DNA from: Reticulitermes lucifugus
Lineage: Eukaryota; Arthropoda; Insecta; Blattodea; Rhinotermitidae
Direction: 5' to 3'
Length of the DNA: 64,000 bases
Assembly: GCA_026260175.1 (NCBI GenBank)
Contig: JAKCWW010001014.1
Span: 1,630 to 65,629, forward strand
Part shown: positions 44,197 through 56,436 of the stretch, piece by piece
Layout of the letters: the number at the start of each line of letters is the position of its first letter
Numbering within the stretch: position 1 is the first letter of the stretch
The notes under the pieces: model-generated
Told to the model about the DNA's origin: nothing
The model's database searches: none
What the model saw: only the letters and a program-made list of their open reading frames with translations
Made by a program: the position numbers and the translations under genes

Positions 44197-47100
44197 GGAT
44201 GACATTAGTCCGTAAAACCCCCGTTAAGCCTCCTCCTTCAAGTGTAGAAGTATAGTATAACCTTCGCAGATAAACTTTGGATATCTGCTATAAAATTGAC
44301 TAAAGTTTTCGGCTTAATCGTCGCCAGTATAACAAACCTCACGTATATAAATATCAGACTACATTACACAATTAATTTAGTCTCATTGGCAAGACTTTGG
44401 AAAAAGGAGACTCTTGACTTCCGGACCATTCGCTGACGAGCGTAAAGAATTTTGGACAGGATTACCAAATTCTTGGACAAAGGGAGATGCCAGCAAGCAA
44501 GGTAGCATGTTAGTAAGCAGAACTGCATCTTGCACTTTAAACACGTATCAATACTTACATCACTGGAATCATCCGCAAGTAACCCGCAACACCTGTGTTT
44601 CGTTAAGTGCAATTAATTACTTTGTCTGTTTGCTCGCGCGAAACTGACAACTTCCGCACTACGTCATTTACGAGTATATCTCAAAATATCTGGAAGACAA
44701 TTCTTTAAGCTGTACTGTTTCCCGATGCTGTGTATTAAAAGGCGCATAAATTTAAATGTACATCCCGTGAGGGCATCGACATGAACAATCGCAAACGCTA
44801 ATACTCGTTTGAAATATCTGTTATGTTTGATGTAAGACGGAAGATAAACCCTGTCCACATCTTGTTTTCTTTATTTACTGTGCATCGACCTTCAGAGTGC
44901 GTAATCTTAGAGAAACAGAATGTAAATTTTCACATGATCCCTACGTCATCGCCAAAATTACCGGACTCGTAAAGTTGAGTTGCTGCTTATTGTACATAAC
45001 AAAGTACAGTTCATTGTACTGCATAAACTAGAAGAAAAGACGCTTCGCTTACAACGACCTGTGTCGATGTTACATGCCGTTTTAGAGTGTTCTGCGTTCT
45101 TCTAAGGAAATACGTATGTTACAGTAAACTTCATTACTATTTTGGACACTGCTTATCGACTTTCAGAGCTTATCAAATGCAACGTTTCGGAAGATCGATT
45201 TATTTCCTTCGAGCGAGGGCTTTCCAACTGGCCCTTCGTCCTTTACACCTGAAGAGAGGTTCAGTTTCCGAATTGATATGTTAAAAAAAAAACTCAAGGC
45301 ACTAAACAAAGTCCACAGTAACAAACGCTTCTATTGCAATATCGTCGGAAACATTTGGAATTAACTTGACATGTTACATGATCTAATGTCACGAATACAA
45401 AAAAGCGTGTGAGGACATCTGACCTATATGCATGACTATAATTATTAAATTATTTATTTAATTAGCAACTTATTTATAGAACAGTACATTAATCGAATTA
45501 TTGATTTCTAGAAAGTAAGTATAAACGCCAAGTAGCGTGATATTGCGCTTACTTTTAATTCTTTATGATATTTTAGAAATAACAAGGTAACGCATTTCTT
45601 ACGAGATAAATGTTAGAAAACACAAAATAATAATGAATTGATTATTGCCTCTATTCGCTTAGACATGTTTTAAGACTACCTGATTTGTTGCTGTAAGCTT
45701 ATATTTGTACGTAGATCTTGGTACAATGGCTGGTTGGAAGCATACAAACACTTTCAAATTAACCACCATTTCTGGTGATTTTCCGAAGAGTAGAGTGATT
45801 ATTACCTACAAAATTAGACATACTTAATACTGCCAAAGTTCAGTCGCCCTCAATGTCTGCGTATTATTTTCAGTCTGTTTAGTTCTATCCCTTTCAGCTG
45901 CGTATGCCAATTACAGATGTAAATACAATTACATGGTTATATTTTAACAGGCCCCTGCTTCGGGATGTCGTAATTTACAATACAAAATCCTTCAATTGCG
46001 TAAAATTGGAAACCATTTAACAATTTCCTGCTAAAATATTGATTGTATTCATTTGTTACATTACCAAGTTTCACGCGTAAGAGTCCCAGGATGGAATATC
46101 ACCCTTGTCGGCTATCAGCCACAGGCAAATACTATTTAATAATATTCTGAACATGATTTGCAAAGGGAACTTTGCAGTCTTTCAAAGCAGTAAGCAGGTT
46201 TTTCATAATTTCGTTCGTATTGTTTTATTAAGACGCAATGTTTGATCCCGCTTCCACAGCGAATTATCTAAACAAGTCGTGTACACGTGTAGGAATGCAC
46301 AGTGTGTAGAGGGAAATAATCTTGAAGTAGTGAGAATATCTCGGCGGTCCATCACTGATATGACGGTCACATATCGCAATATGTCACGCACGATTTCTTT
46401 AGGTCTACAAAGATAACAAGAAGGAATGCGCGTGCGCACGCACACAAACAGACACACACATCGAGTGGCCGTGCCTGTAAGTTTATAATAAAATGTCGCG
46501 CACAAAAAATGTGTGCTGATGCTAATGAGAACAGAGTTACGGTAATAAACACACCGCGCTGGTGTAAGGTTTTAGTTGAACTATCTGCGATATAATAATA
46601 ACAACAGAAATTTAAAATTGTTTTTATTTTGTCGACTGAGGCATGAAATTTCTAGATTCAACAAGTAAACATATTTCTAAATCTGAATACACATTTACAG
46701 ACAGGCTCGTGTAAAAACGTAATTTGACGTGAGGTTTTGTTCCAGTGCAGCACTTGTGTTTTTCCAATCAGTATACAAGCTCTCCCAGAGTTATTCCGTA
46801 TCTATGCGTACGCTACATTTCATTTTCAGCAGCTGAAGAGCGTGTCTAACTTACATGGTTACGCTGCTGAAGGATATTACGTGTTATTTATTCTAAGTAA
46901 TCCTTTTCCTATGCATCAAATGAGAAAATAACACACACACACTTAAACACACTCCTTTAATCAATTTTCCAATGCTAAATACAACTGCAAATTTAGTTCT
47001 ACGAATTATGCCTTTTCATTTAAGCCGGCGTTTCTGTGTTCTTTCCAGCCGCCGAATGTCTTTTTCTCAGAGTGATATATCAACTACTCATTTTCAACAG

Positions 47101-48851
47101 CCGTTTAATCCTCGTTATCTGCCAACATAATATGGTGCGTTTTAAAAACGCAAAGAGACTTTATCGAGTTGAACAAATCTTATGTATTCCAAGTAGAGAA
47201 ACAGCTGTACAAAATAAAGTTGTCAACACTTTATAAGGTTCATTAGACGTGTGTCTGACACAGTATAAACTATAATTTCACGGAACCACGTATAAAACTT
47301 TACATATTCCCAGTTTAAAATTGTTGAATTATGTGAAATGTGTTTCATTTTTGTAATAAAATGTCGTATATTTGTGTTCCCAGGATTACGGAAATTGTTA
47401 AAATGAGTACATAAATGGCGTTACGACGGGACAGACATGTAACTTATATAACAGGAGTGATGGGGGGGGGGTAACATTAAGAGAGATCTCCAGAAAAATA
47501 AGTTGTGAAAGCTGGAGGAAAATAAAAGTCTTCCATTCCAGCTGTGGGCTTTCATGTAAGTAATTATGAACGTTTGGGCTTTACTGGCAGAAACCTTGTT
47601 GTTTCGTAAAGTATGTAAGAGGGTGTAAACGTGACAACAACTAATTACAGACAGTATTCTCGCGTCGTTTCCTGTCATGTCATTTATGAAGAAAGGATGG
47701 ACAGAAGCCACAAACTTACAAAAACATTCTGTGGGTAAAATGCATAATTGTTCATGTTGAAGCAATTGGTACGTATAGTAAACACTGTGCTTACGAGCAA
47801 AAACTATTAACCTTTTCTACAGACTCTTGTACATTACGGGAATTTTAAATGAATGCGTTATAATTGCTTCATTAACTGTCCTTTCACAAATAACATACAT
47901 TCCATGAAATAATGCTTTCAAATTGAAAGTTATTCCTGCTATCTCATTTTATTTAATGTTTCTATACAGAAACACAGCGCTGCTAAATTTTTAAAAATAA
48001 ACCCTATGTATTTGAAGGCCACATAAATGTGCTTCTTTTATTACAGAACTCTGAGTAATAAAGATCCACAAAATTAATATAACAGAAGATCCTAATCGAC
48101 TGTGCAAACGATTTGTTTTTCAGCAACATTTCGGAGGGAATTAGGAGATTCAAGTCCAGTAAAACATTTCTTTTGAAAGATGTGGTGGTAGCACACGTAA
48201 CGCCGTTAGAATTCAATTTCTACAAATGCTCATTAAATATTTTCTGCACACTTCCTTCACTCAATAAAATATCTTATTCAAACTCATAACGTTGAGCGCT
48301 TTGATTTTATTCAATGAAGGTTCGATTTACAACGAAGCAGTTTTTAGGTTTGAATACATTCAAATTTTTTCACGAAAAGGCATTTCTCCCAACTCACTAA
48401 CAAAACAGTGCTCCTCTAAAGCAGCTCTCTGGCTTCATACCAAAACAAACCGCATGATAATCTACCATCAGATGTAAAAATGCGAGAATTATATACTGTA
48501 TTTGACACCTACGTTCCACAGACGGAACATTACAAATGTCTCATTTACAATTAGAGTAAGAATCACTGCCAATTCAGACCTAAATAAAACCCTTCAAGTC
48601 ATATCCATTAAAAGTTAAATGTATGTACCCTTAATGTCCTTGGGAACAGAGTGGGCGTTTCCTAACTTACTTTAATGATTCAAAACAATTTTTAGGGCAT
48701 TAGATAATGCCTTGCTGGGCCGATCTGACGGTCTGACAGGTTCAGTAGACACCTAATTTGATTCGTTATTAAAATTGGATATTGTCCTACAGTGTGTCAG
48801 ACAACTTTACACTTAATAAGCCTTACTACATGTTGATAAATTGGTAACATT
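44197..48851. other. Long stretch without a recognisable gene or mobile element
   Basis: About 4.6 kb of AT-rich DNA. At 45181-45190 AACGTTTCGG with a weak AAGGAA stem recalls the hairpin module seen elsewhere. Near 46427-46442 there is a GC-alternating palindromic bit (GCGCGTGCGCACGC), and at 47463-47471 a run of G. Open frames up to 114 codons (47421-47765, minus) show no domain. Confidence 0.5.
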
Positions 48852-49146
48852 TTGTTTATTGGTGAAGGGCCCCGTAGCAGATGGTACGGACGCACCGCAG
48901 CCTTGAGGCTTATTGTGCAACCCTGTGATGAGGATGATTATGATTATGATCAGTTTTTTCTGTTTTTTTGCATTTGATGAAGCACCGGTGGAATAAAATT
49001 GACAGGGGAAACCCGAAATGTTCGCAGAAAAACCTGTCCCAGTGTCATTCTGTCCACCACAAATCCCACATGGACTGACCCGGGATCGAACCCGGGCCTC
49101 CGTGGTGAGAGGCCGGCAAATAACCGCCTGAACCATGGCACAGCCC
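48852..49146 (-). mobile_element. SINE-C copy, tRNA-derived, complete with 13-bp TSD
   Basis: AATTGGTAACATT stands at both edges (48839-48851 and 49147-49159), a perfect 13-bp target-site duplication. On the minus strand the head is GGGCTGTGCCATGGTTCAGG with a B box GGGTTCGATCCCGGG. The body follows (AGTCCATGTGGGATTTGTGG, GACAGAATGACACTGGGAC, AACATTTCGGGTTTCCC, CACCGGTGCTTCATC) with a (ATAATC)n-like stretch, and the 3' part is AAGGCTGCGGTGCGTCC. It is the only copy of this family in the window and looks fairly young. Confidence 0.95.
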
Positions 49147-49159
49147 AATTGGTAACATT

Positions 49160-50264
49160 AATTTGAAGAACAATTTCACTTGTCAGGTTTCGGCTGAGAG
49201 TAAGTTTATAAATTCAACAGCCTACGTTACGAATTGTTCCCTCGATTTCATCCTATATGTGTATTACGAGAGAGTTGCGCAGCAGTGCTTATATTATGAC
49301 ACGTATTATTAATGATTTAAAAAGTATTCACGTTATTTAAGGTCTTTGTTTTCTGAAAGTACCAATCTATGCCTTGCTTCCTTAAAGCATCCTACACGAC
49401 GGTAATGCAGGCCATTTCTCTGGGAGCGAACCAGTCGGGCCGTGAGACCTCCATGCAAAGACAATGTTACGAATGCGCGAAACTTTACCTCAGCTCCTTA
49501 TATGTCTTGGAGGGAAACTTTACATTTTATCATAATGTATTTTCCTCATTTTCCCAATAAGAGGGCGTTTGGGGAACTGGTGAACCGCTAAACCGCACCA
49601 TTGAATAAGGTCCAATGTACTGCACGTTATCAGCACACTGCGTTGTTTGAGTGTCATTTTGTATGCAAATAAAACAGAGTCATGAAATGTTTTACTCACT
49701 GGATCAAAACCAAAATGATTTAGTTCACTCTTGCCTCAAGGTACAAGTATACTCATTATTATATAAGAAGTACGTCAAAAATAGAACCGCCTAGTCCGGG
49801 AACACACGGAAGGAAAGAAAGCAGCTCTGCAGTGGCCAGGTCGTATTATCGGATAGTGTCGCTGGCCTCAAATCCTCTTGACATTCGTAGAGTATAGGTA
49901 TTAGCAAACTCCCACAGACCACCTACAGAGCCACATTAGAATCTGTAGGTCATTTTGTGGCCGTGTAACTACTTTTCAGATTCTACAGCATCAGCTATGC
50001 TTCTTTCGAATTCGTCTGAGATACTGACTGTGCTGATAAGAGTTCACACAGTTTTTCTTCATCTTCAGATAACACTAGAATCTCTTCCTCCAGTTTGCTA
50101 CCTAAAAACCCAGTGACTAAAATATGGAGAACTATAATCTTGGGTTTGTGTTTTATGAATCTGACAATTGGTTTCTCACATTCAGGACTAACATTAGTTG
50201 AGGATGTTAGAGAATATACTGCTAATTGAGCCTAAAAGAAAGTATCAGGACGGTGAAAATTGTA
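49160..50264. other. No recognisable feature
   Basis: AT-rich noncoding DNA. A 9-bp perfect hairpin ACCTACAGA/TCTGTAGGT lies at about 49920-49950; probably chance. Confidence 0.5.
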
Positions 50265-50640
50265 TTATGAACTTCTTTATTTGTATACTTACCAAATATT
50301 GATAGGTTAATAAAATCAAGGAGGATAAGTTGGGCCAAGCATGTGGCACGCACGGGGAACAAAGAAAAAGACCACTTGTAAGACCTACATTTATATGGGA
50401 GGATAATAGTAAAGTGGGCTTAAAGAGAAGATGGGAAAAAATACACTTGGAAAACTTGGACCTAGGTAAGCGGAATATATAGAGTGGCTCGTAAAGAAAT
50501 AGAATGTGAAGGCGTGAGTTGGATTGGTCTGACTTAGGATAGGGATAAGTGACTGGATGTTGTAAATATGGAATTGAACCTTCAATGTTCCACAAAATGC
50601 GGAGAATGTCTTGACCAGCTGAAGGACTATGAGCTTCTAA
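50265..50640 (+). pseudogene. Decayed LINE 3' coding end
   Basis: Plus frames read RISWAKHVARTGNKEKDHL, then a KWA-R-DGKK-like piece, then GVSWIGLT-DRD, then GECLDQLKDYELL. This is the same order as the tail 'RRMRWAGHVARM ... GRPRRRWED ... WI.LAQDRD.W ... VMNLRVP' of an insect endonuclease/reverse-transcriptase family, including the 3' stretch just after the stop. Several stops and frame changes make it a dead fragment, 5'-truncated after the RT domain. Same family as 53590-54440, opposite orientation. Confidence 0.78.
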
Positions 50641-51254
50641 GAATAACTCCTCAGAGTCAGTTATTTACTTCAGATAATACCAACTTGATATTGCAAAATA
50701 GACCAAATCATTTCCTCCTTCGACCTTCTAAATTTGCTATCATATCTCATATTTGAAGCTAAGTAACCTCCACAGTGGACACAACGCGATGAAATGAAGG
50801 ACGATGTTCACCTCTCCAAATTACTCTCATCACAAATCTCACAAATTATAACTCACCAAACTGACCTAACAAACAGCTCAGAGGTAACGCACGTGACACA
50901 ACACAATGTTTGTGTAGAGGCTCGATTAACGACACATTCTTCTGCAGTAAGTGACGACTGTTTGAATACAACATACTTTGCCTTCCTATGGCCTATGTAG
51001 TGCACTCTGCACAAGAAAGGTACCGATATTCACTCCTTGACCGAATAAATTATGCAGATACTCACTCCGTGACAGAAAGAATACCAATACCCAATCCTTA
51101 ACAGCAGGTAAAATTGTAGATGCCCCATGTCTTCGTATTAAAATTATTTGTTGATATTTTTGTTTCATATTGCGATAACATTGGTGGAATAAAAACAGCA
51201 AGTAAAGATCAGTGTTTTCGAGTTATGAATTTCAAATTCAGGTAAAGCTTCACC
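50641..51254. other. No recognisable feature
   Basis: AT-rich noncoding DNA. Confidence 0.55.
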
Positions 51255-51297
51255 CTCTCTCTCTCTCTCTATATATATAATATATATATTTTTATAT
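51255..51297. repeat. (CT)n(TA)n compound microsatellite
   Basis: CT repeats at 51255-51270 continue into TA repeats up to the start of SINE-B at 51298. A similar TA-rich stretch (TTTATATATATATTTATATA) follows the SINE at about 51616, so part of the TA tract is probably the SINE's target-site duplication. Confidence 0.9.
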
Positions 51298-51615
51298 GGG
51301 GCACGCGGTGGCGCAGTTGGTTGAGGCACTGCGCTACAAGCCGGAAGGTCGCGGGTTNNNNNNNNNNNNNNNNNNNNNNNNNNNNNNNNNNNNNNNNNNN
51401 NNNNNNNNNNNNNNNNNNNNNNNNNNNNNNNNNNNNNNNNNNNNNNNNNNNNNNNNNNNNNNNNNNNNNNNNNNNNNNNNNNNNNNNNNNNNNNNNNNNN
51501 NNNNNNNNNNNNNNNNNNNNNNNNNNNNNNNNNNNNNNNNNNNNNNNNNNNNNNNAGCCTCAACCTCCTGGAAATCTAAGGGCCTGTCCAGGCCTGTAAT
51601 GGGATTGCTTTACCT
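51298..51615 (+). mobile_element. SINE-B copy 3, full length apart from an assembly gap
   Basis: The only intact head of the family: GGGGCACGCGGTGGCGCAGT with an A box in GTGGCGCAGTTGGTTGAGG, then GCGCTACAAGCCGGAAGGTC and the start of the B box (GCGGGTT). A 198-N gap follows, then AGCCTCAACCTCCTGG and CAGGCCTGTAATGGGATTGC. Little diverged, hence young. The TA-rich flanks are similar on both sides. Confidence 0.93.
51358..51555. other. Assembly gap, 198 N
   Basis: The gap begins inside the B box and ends in the 3' part of SINE-B. The same interval in the ungapped copy at 5332 is about 185 bp, so the estimated gap size agrees with plain missing SINE-B sequence. Confidence 0.98.
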
Positions 51616-52712
51616 TTATATATATATTTATATAATGGCAAAACATCTAACAATAGTCGAAATTGATACGTCTCAAATGTAAGACAGGTGCGTGCCTGTC
51701 TTATGCAGAATTAATTTAGTTTACATTAAATGATGTCAGAATCGAATTAAGGATGCTAAATTTTAACAAGCACATGAAATCGTTTTTTCCTGTGGTCAGT
51801 ATAGAGTTCGACGGAGAATAACTAGCTACACCTGTCTCTTACCTTACGCACCTTTATCATTTACCAACGATTTCCGTTCCCGATATTAGACAGCTGACGA
51901 AACAGATGATCTTGACGGTAGAGTACGGTGTTGCAAACTGTCGTACGCCTTAGTTAACCTGAGAAATAAATGAGATTTTCTACAGATCATTTTCGTTGTT
52001 AACAGTTATTTGAACGCTAAGGCCACTTTCATTCATTCTTGGAGTTTACAGCAAAAAATTGCATGGTCCTTGCGAGTGGGTGGCTTAGGAAATGGGTCTT
52101 CTAAAGGTCTTAGATATTCAGTTCCTTGTGGCAAAACTGTTTTTACAATACTCGAAACAATTCCGACCGGATGTACAGAAACTGAGTTACGTCCAGTTTC
52201 TTTGGCTGGGTGTGTAATAGAAACGTGTATTTGGCTATATCTCAGACACTTCTATCCCTATTTATTTTGTAACAGAACCTCTTTTTCAGCCTAAGAACGT
52301 TTATTCTTTTTCGTGATTAAAAATTCTACCTTCTGTCGTCCAATTTAGTTGTGAAATCCGCTGTATTCTACAGACAATCATGTTATCTTCAAGATAAGTA
52401 TTTCTAGTGTTCCCCAGTATCATAATTTATTTTAATGTCCGTGTTGTATACTTTGCTACTAATCTCTGGAGATACAGCAGTATATCCAGAGCGTGCCTGG
52501 TCCGGCCGTGACCTCCACCTAATAAAATTGCTTACAGCCATGGCAGCATTCAGAAATAAAGTTTACTGTTTCAGCCCCCTTCTCACACTATGTGTATCGA
52601 TGTATAAAAAGAACAGCTAGATTTCAGGTCATTAATCAAACTCGTAACCTGGGGACCAAAATGAATTGTACAGGTGTTTCATTCGTAAATGCATCTTAAA
52701 ATATAATGCTAA
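51616..52712. other. No recognisable feature
   Basis: Noncoding. The 94-codon frame at 52010-52294 has no motif I recognise. Confidence 0.5.
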
Positions 52713-52955
52713 GAGCTGATATAGCTCAGTTAGTATAGTGACTATGCTGCGGACTGAATGATCGATGAATCGGGTTAGATTTCAAGCATGGTACGACTTC
52801 TAACCAGTTTCCAGATTAAATTTAGCTCCCAATGGAACCTCCAATGGGAAACAGGAAGGCTTTCCAAGGGGAAAAGAAGTCGTGTGTGAAGCTAAACATT
52901 CATCTCTATCCAACGTCAAAACTATGAATGCACGGAATTTTACCTCCATAACCCC
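52713..52955 (+). mobile_element. SINE-D-like copy, diverged
   Basis: The head GAGCTGATATAGCTCAGTTAG has a near-perfect A box (TAGCTCAGTTAGTA), then CTGCGGACTGAATGATCG, an eroded B box (CGGGTTAGATTTC), and body blocks ending CTATCCAACGTCAAAACTATG. The 3' end is uncertain. Confidence 0.7.
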
Positions 52956-53589
52956 ATACGTATTTCAAACATAGTGCTTAATTAAGCACAAGAACAATTT
53001 TACCCCCATTTTTAAAACGTAGTTTTCCTTACGATACTGCAAACCCCCCACTTCGAGAAATAAAACCTGCTGTCGATACTTTAGCGAGTATATTTTAGTT
53101 CTGAATTTTAAATCTCTTATAGTGAAAAAAGTCGTCACAAAAAACTTAAAAGCCGATATAATTTTTATACTCACTGTGCAGTCTTTATTTTTAAACACTC
53201 TGTAGAGTCCTAGCTCTCCTGTCTGCCTTTTTGCTTGGCCCAATGGCTAAAGTAATACTTAAATGGAGGTCACTTCTGTTGCTGGCTCCGTTGTGAATCT
53301 TCAAAGGCGTTCGTAAGAAGATTTGTAGAAAAGAAGAAACCAGAAGATAACAAGCAGATCTAGAGGAAGGAACCCAAGAAAGATTTTGTTGTGCTTAAAA
53401 AGGTGACGGTGTGGCCAAAAAATAACTATACCAAAATAAATAAACTCAGGTACTCTCAATGCTCTCTAATACTTTCACGGATTTAATGACACAGGCCTGT
53501 AATACACATTTAACGAAAAATATTATTATAAAAACAATCAAAGACTGAGATGTGCCAAACGTTGAAGAACGATGCAGCAATATTAACTG
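52956..53589. other. No recognisable feature
   Basis: AT-rich noncoding DNA. The 92-codon minus frame at 52965-53243 has basic and hydrophobic stretches but no recognised domain. Confidence 0.5.
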
Positions 53590-54440
53590 ATTAACAACTT
53601 CATGGAACAGGCTACTCTTTAAAGCCAAATTTTCTCTTCTAGCCAAGAAATTCTTCACATTTATAGAAAATGGGGCTTTACTATCGTGTTCAAACAGCTC
53701 GCTATTTGTCCACATCCTGAACCAGATGAATCCAGCCCACGCCGTCCAAAACTATTTCTTTAAGATCCACTTCAATATTTCACTCCAATTTATGTTAGGT
53801 ATTCCAAGTTTTACCTTTCTTTCAGGCCTTCCTACCACAACCATGTATAAATTTCTCTTCTTCCTCACACGTATCACATGCTCCGCCCATCTCATTCTTC
53901 TTGATTTTATCACACGCATAATATTTTTTGAGGCGTAAAAATTACTGATATTCTCATTACGCAGTGTTTTCCAGTCTCTTGTTACTTCCTCCCTCTTAGG
54001 TCGAAACGTCTTGCTCAGCATTCTCTTCTCGAACAGCCTATGTTTTTCTCTTCAAGCACGAGACGAAGTTTCATTCTTATATAAGACAACATGCAAAATT
54101 GCAGTTCTGTATACTTTAGTCTGTATGTTTCTAGATTTAAAAAAGGAAGACAAAAGATTCTGGACCGAATGTTAGCAAGCATTCCCTGAGTTTAATCTGC
54201 CCTTAATTTCTTCATGCATAAAATTTTAATTTGTTAGCGTTGTTCCGAGATATTTTAACTCAGCTTCAAGGTTAAAGTATCAATTAGCTACCTCTGTTTT
54301 GCAATTCGTAGTGGATTCTTTTGACGACACAAGAAAATACACTTAATTTTCTCAGCAAGTACTTCTAGACCAGTACTCTTCCTAGCGTCTGATAAAGTTT
54401 CTGTGCTTTCCTTCATAGCAAGCATCTCCATGTTTCAGGC
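53590..54440 (-). pseudogene. Decayed LINE: end of RT domain to C-terminus
   Basis: Read on the minus strand from 54440 down, frames give LSDARKSTGLEVLAEKIKC, a KYLGTT-like region followed by MHEEIKGRL-type sequence, LHVVLY, REKHRLFEKRMLSKTF, IKSRRMRWAEHVIRV and GRPERKVKLG. These match, in order, the RT palm/thumb boundary (GL..N..KTK), 'F.YLG...', 'LREEHRLRVFE..VLRKIFG', 'IKSRR.RWAGHV.RM' and 'GRP.GKR..G' of an insect endonuclease/reverse-transcriptase family. Only 53752-54021 stays open (89 codons). The copy is 5'-truncated inside the RT domain and carries several frame changes. Confidence 0.87.
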
Positions 54441-54700
54441 CATTCTGAATTAGAAATATAACATAAAAATATTTATCTGTCTAGACATTAAGACACATTT
54501 AATCTAAATACATTATAATTAACCTAACTCGTTTCATGGCTCACTAAACTCGGTGACAATCCTAACTGAATCATTAGCTTGCCTGAAATCTATAAACAGC
54601 CGCTGTATTGCTCACAGCCTTGTTATTTTTCCCAAATTCCTGACGAATGCACAACACATGAACAGTTCTTGATCTGTTACGAAGAAATTGTTATTTTCTA

Positions 54701-54860
54701 TGGCGAGAAGTTGTTAGCCCTTCTCCCAACCCCCAATCTGAAGGACTATCCCTTGTCGGCTGTCCGCGACTGCTTATTCAATACATTCGCAGCCATCCGC
54801 CACGGTTGGAGTTCGTCTCCTCCAGTCGCAATCTGAGTACGCGTTATGTGTGGTAACAGT
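54701..54860 (+). repeat. Dispersed repeat F, left part, split by a hAT element
   Basis: The plus frame reads GEKLLALLPTPNLKDYPLSA, then VRDCLFNTFAAIRHGW, and the DNA continues GCAATCTGAGTACGCGTTAT up to the hAT insertion. I recall closely similar text (PLSAVRDCLFN... RTRHAVVTGTH) in repeat-derived predicted proteins of cockroaches; this is memory, not a search result. The repeat resumes at 55859 after the insertion. Confidence 0.55.
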
Positions 54861-55858
54861 TAGGATCCTGCGCGGATAAATACTGTAGTATCCACATCCT
54901 CCAAGTCCTTATCCGCGGATAAAATTACAATTTATTTCATAAACGTCACAACGACAATTCTTTGATAATTAAATAATTTAAATGCAAATTTGTTTCACAA
55001 AATTCATCACTGCATAAATTTGTACGTTTAATAAGATAGGACACGTTGAAAATAATATACTGAAATTAAGAAATTTAGTTTCACACAGGGCTCATTTAAA
55101 GCTACCACAATAATATCATTTAAAACTTCATATTATATTATATTATTATATGTTAATATTTGAAAAAAATTTTAATTTAGTTTATGTATTTCTTACAGGT
55201 TAAGAAGATATCACTCTACCGTACTGTTATTTGTTACTGACAGCACTGCACCAAGTACGTTAAAAGAAGATAAATGGTTTTAGTTAGAATATTTCAGTAA
55301 AGTCAACAACAATTGAATTTCACGTATAGGGGAAAGTCTTTAATAAAGTAATTAGTGAAAATTATCTTTGTGCATTTGTTGGTGAATGATAATCAGTCAA
55401 CAACAATGTTTCAGTAATAAACGGAAATATTTAATCTGCAAAATACTATTTCGTGGGCTTACTTTTAAGATGAATGATGTCAAACGCGCTGCATTATAGA
55501 CACGTGCTCGATCCTCAATCACACGTCCTGCAATGGAGAAGTGCTCGATGCTGGGACGGCGTAAAAGGTATAGACTAAATTGGTAAGATATCAGAAATGC
55601 TTTTTCTTGTTGACAACACCAACAAGAAGATCAAATACTTCAGTAGACTGAATCTTCTTACATCCGTCCCTAGACACGTCATCCGCCGTGATCATTGACA
55701 TCGTATATTTGGCAGCTGAAGAAGTGTCATCGCCCGAAGAATCCTCAAAATTTTCGAAGGTCCCATAACCGCAAACATATTAGAAATCCGCGCCCGTATA
55801 CAATTTTTATCCGCCGTGAAAATACTGATGCGGATATCTACATCCATGCGAGGCCCTA
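54861..55858 (-). mobile_element. hAT-type transposon relic, 998 bp, with transposase C-terminal remnant
   Basis: The ends read TAGGATCCTGCGCGGATA and, inward from the right, TAGGGCCTCGCATGGATG (12 of 18 alike), both followed by GCGGATA / TATCCGC words. The flanking octamers GTAACAGT (54853-54860) and GTGACAGG (55859-55866) match at 6 of 8, fitting a worn hAT duplication. At about 55490-55590 the minus strand encodes HFSIAGRVIEDRARVYNA, resembling the hAT dimerisation motif 'R.FS.AG.V....R'. The upstream catalytic core is not seen, so this is an internally deleted, dead copy. Confidence 0.8.
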
Positions 55859-55885
55859 GTGACAGGTACCAACTTAACATGCAGA
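55859..55885 (+). repeat. Dispersed repeat F, right part
   Basis: GTGACAGGTACCAACTTAAC would encode the end of the recalled 'HAVVTGTH' motif and continues the left part at 54701-54860 across the hAT insertion. Confidence 0.5.
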
Positions 55886-56436
55886 ATGATTGTAGGTATA
55901 ATGGAATTATTTATTCTTACGTAACGTGCAAACGGTTAAAACGATAGCAGAAAGTCTCTTTTATTACAGAAACTGGTTTTCAGCTGCCACATTTGTACAC
56001 TTCAAGAGTTCGAACTGTTTATGTTCCACCTCCTACTCCTATCCACGACTGTACGCTAGCCGTAAAAAAGAATTTTGTGGCATGTTTATGCAGTGGCAGA
56101 GGAGCACATGTTAAGCCTCCTTGCCTTATGTGTTTGATAAACTTTTAAAAAGCTTCCATCATCTCAACTGCTGCACGTCTCAGCTACGAAACTACACCAC
56201 CATCCACTACCTTCCTGGCAGTGGCGGTTTCTTTTAAGGTTCTTATCTGTCATCCACACATCTCGTCATGCAGGCTATAAAGCATACACTGCCCCGGTTT
56301 CTGGAGCCTTAACTCAACCCAAAACAAGTCTTTCATCTACAAGTAAACTGAGACTAGGTCTCTGAGAACCGAACTCCCTTGCCTGAATCATAAAACTTAA
56401 ATTTCCCGAACTGACTGCGTAGCTATATAAAGTGTA
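55886..56436. other. No recognisable feature
   Basis: Noncoding sequence without recognisable signals. Confidence 0.5.

Noticed and set aside
49800-49890. Another tRNA-derived SINE (CAGTGGCCAGGTCG ... GCTGGCCTCAAATCC)
   Set aside because: Some words look like A and B boxes but the spacing is off, and no body shared with families A to D follows.
50245-50595. 116-codon minus-strand open frame
   Set aside because: It is the antisense of the decayed LINE tail on the plus strand.
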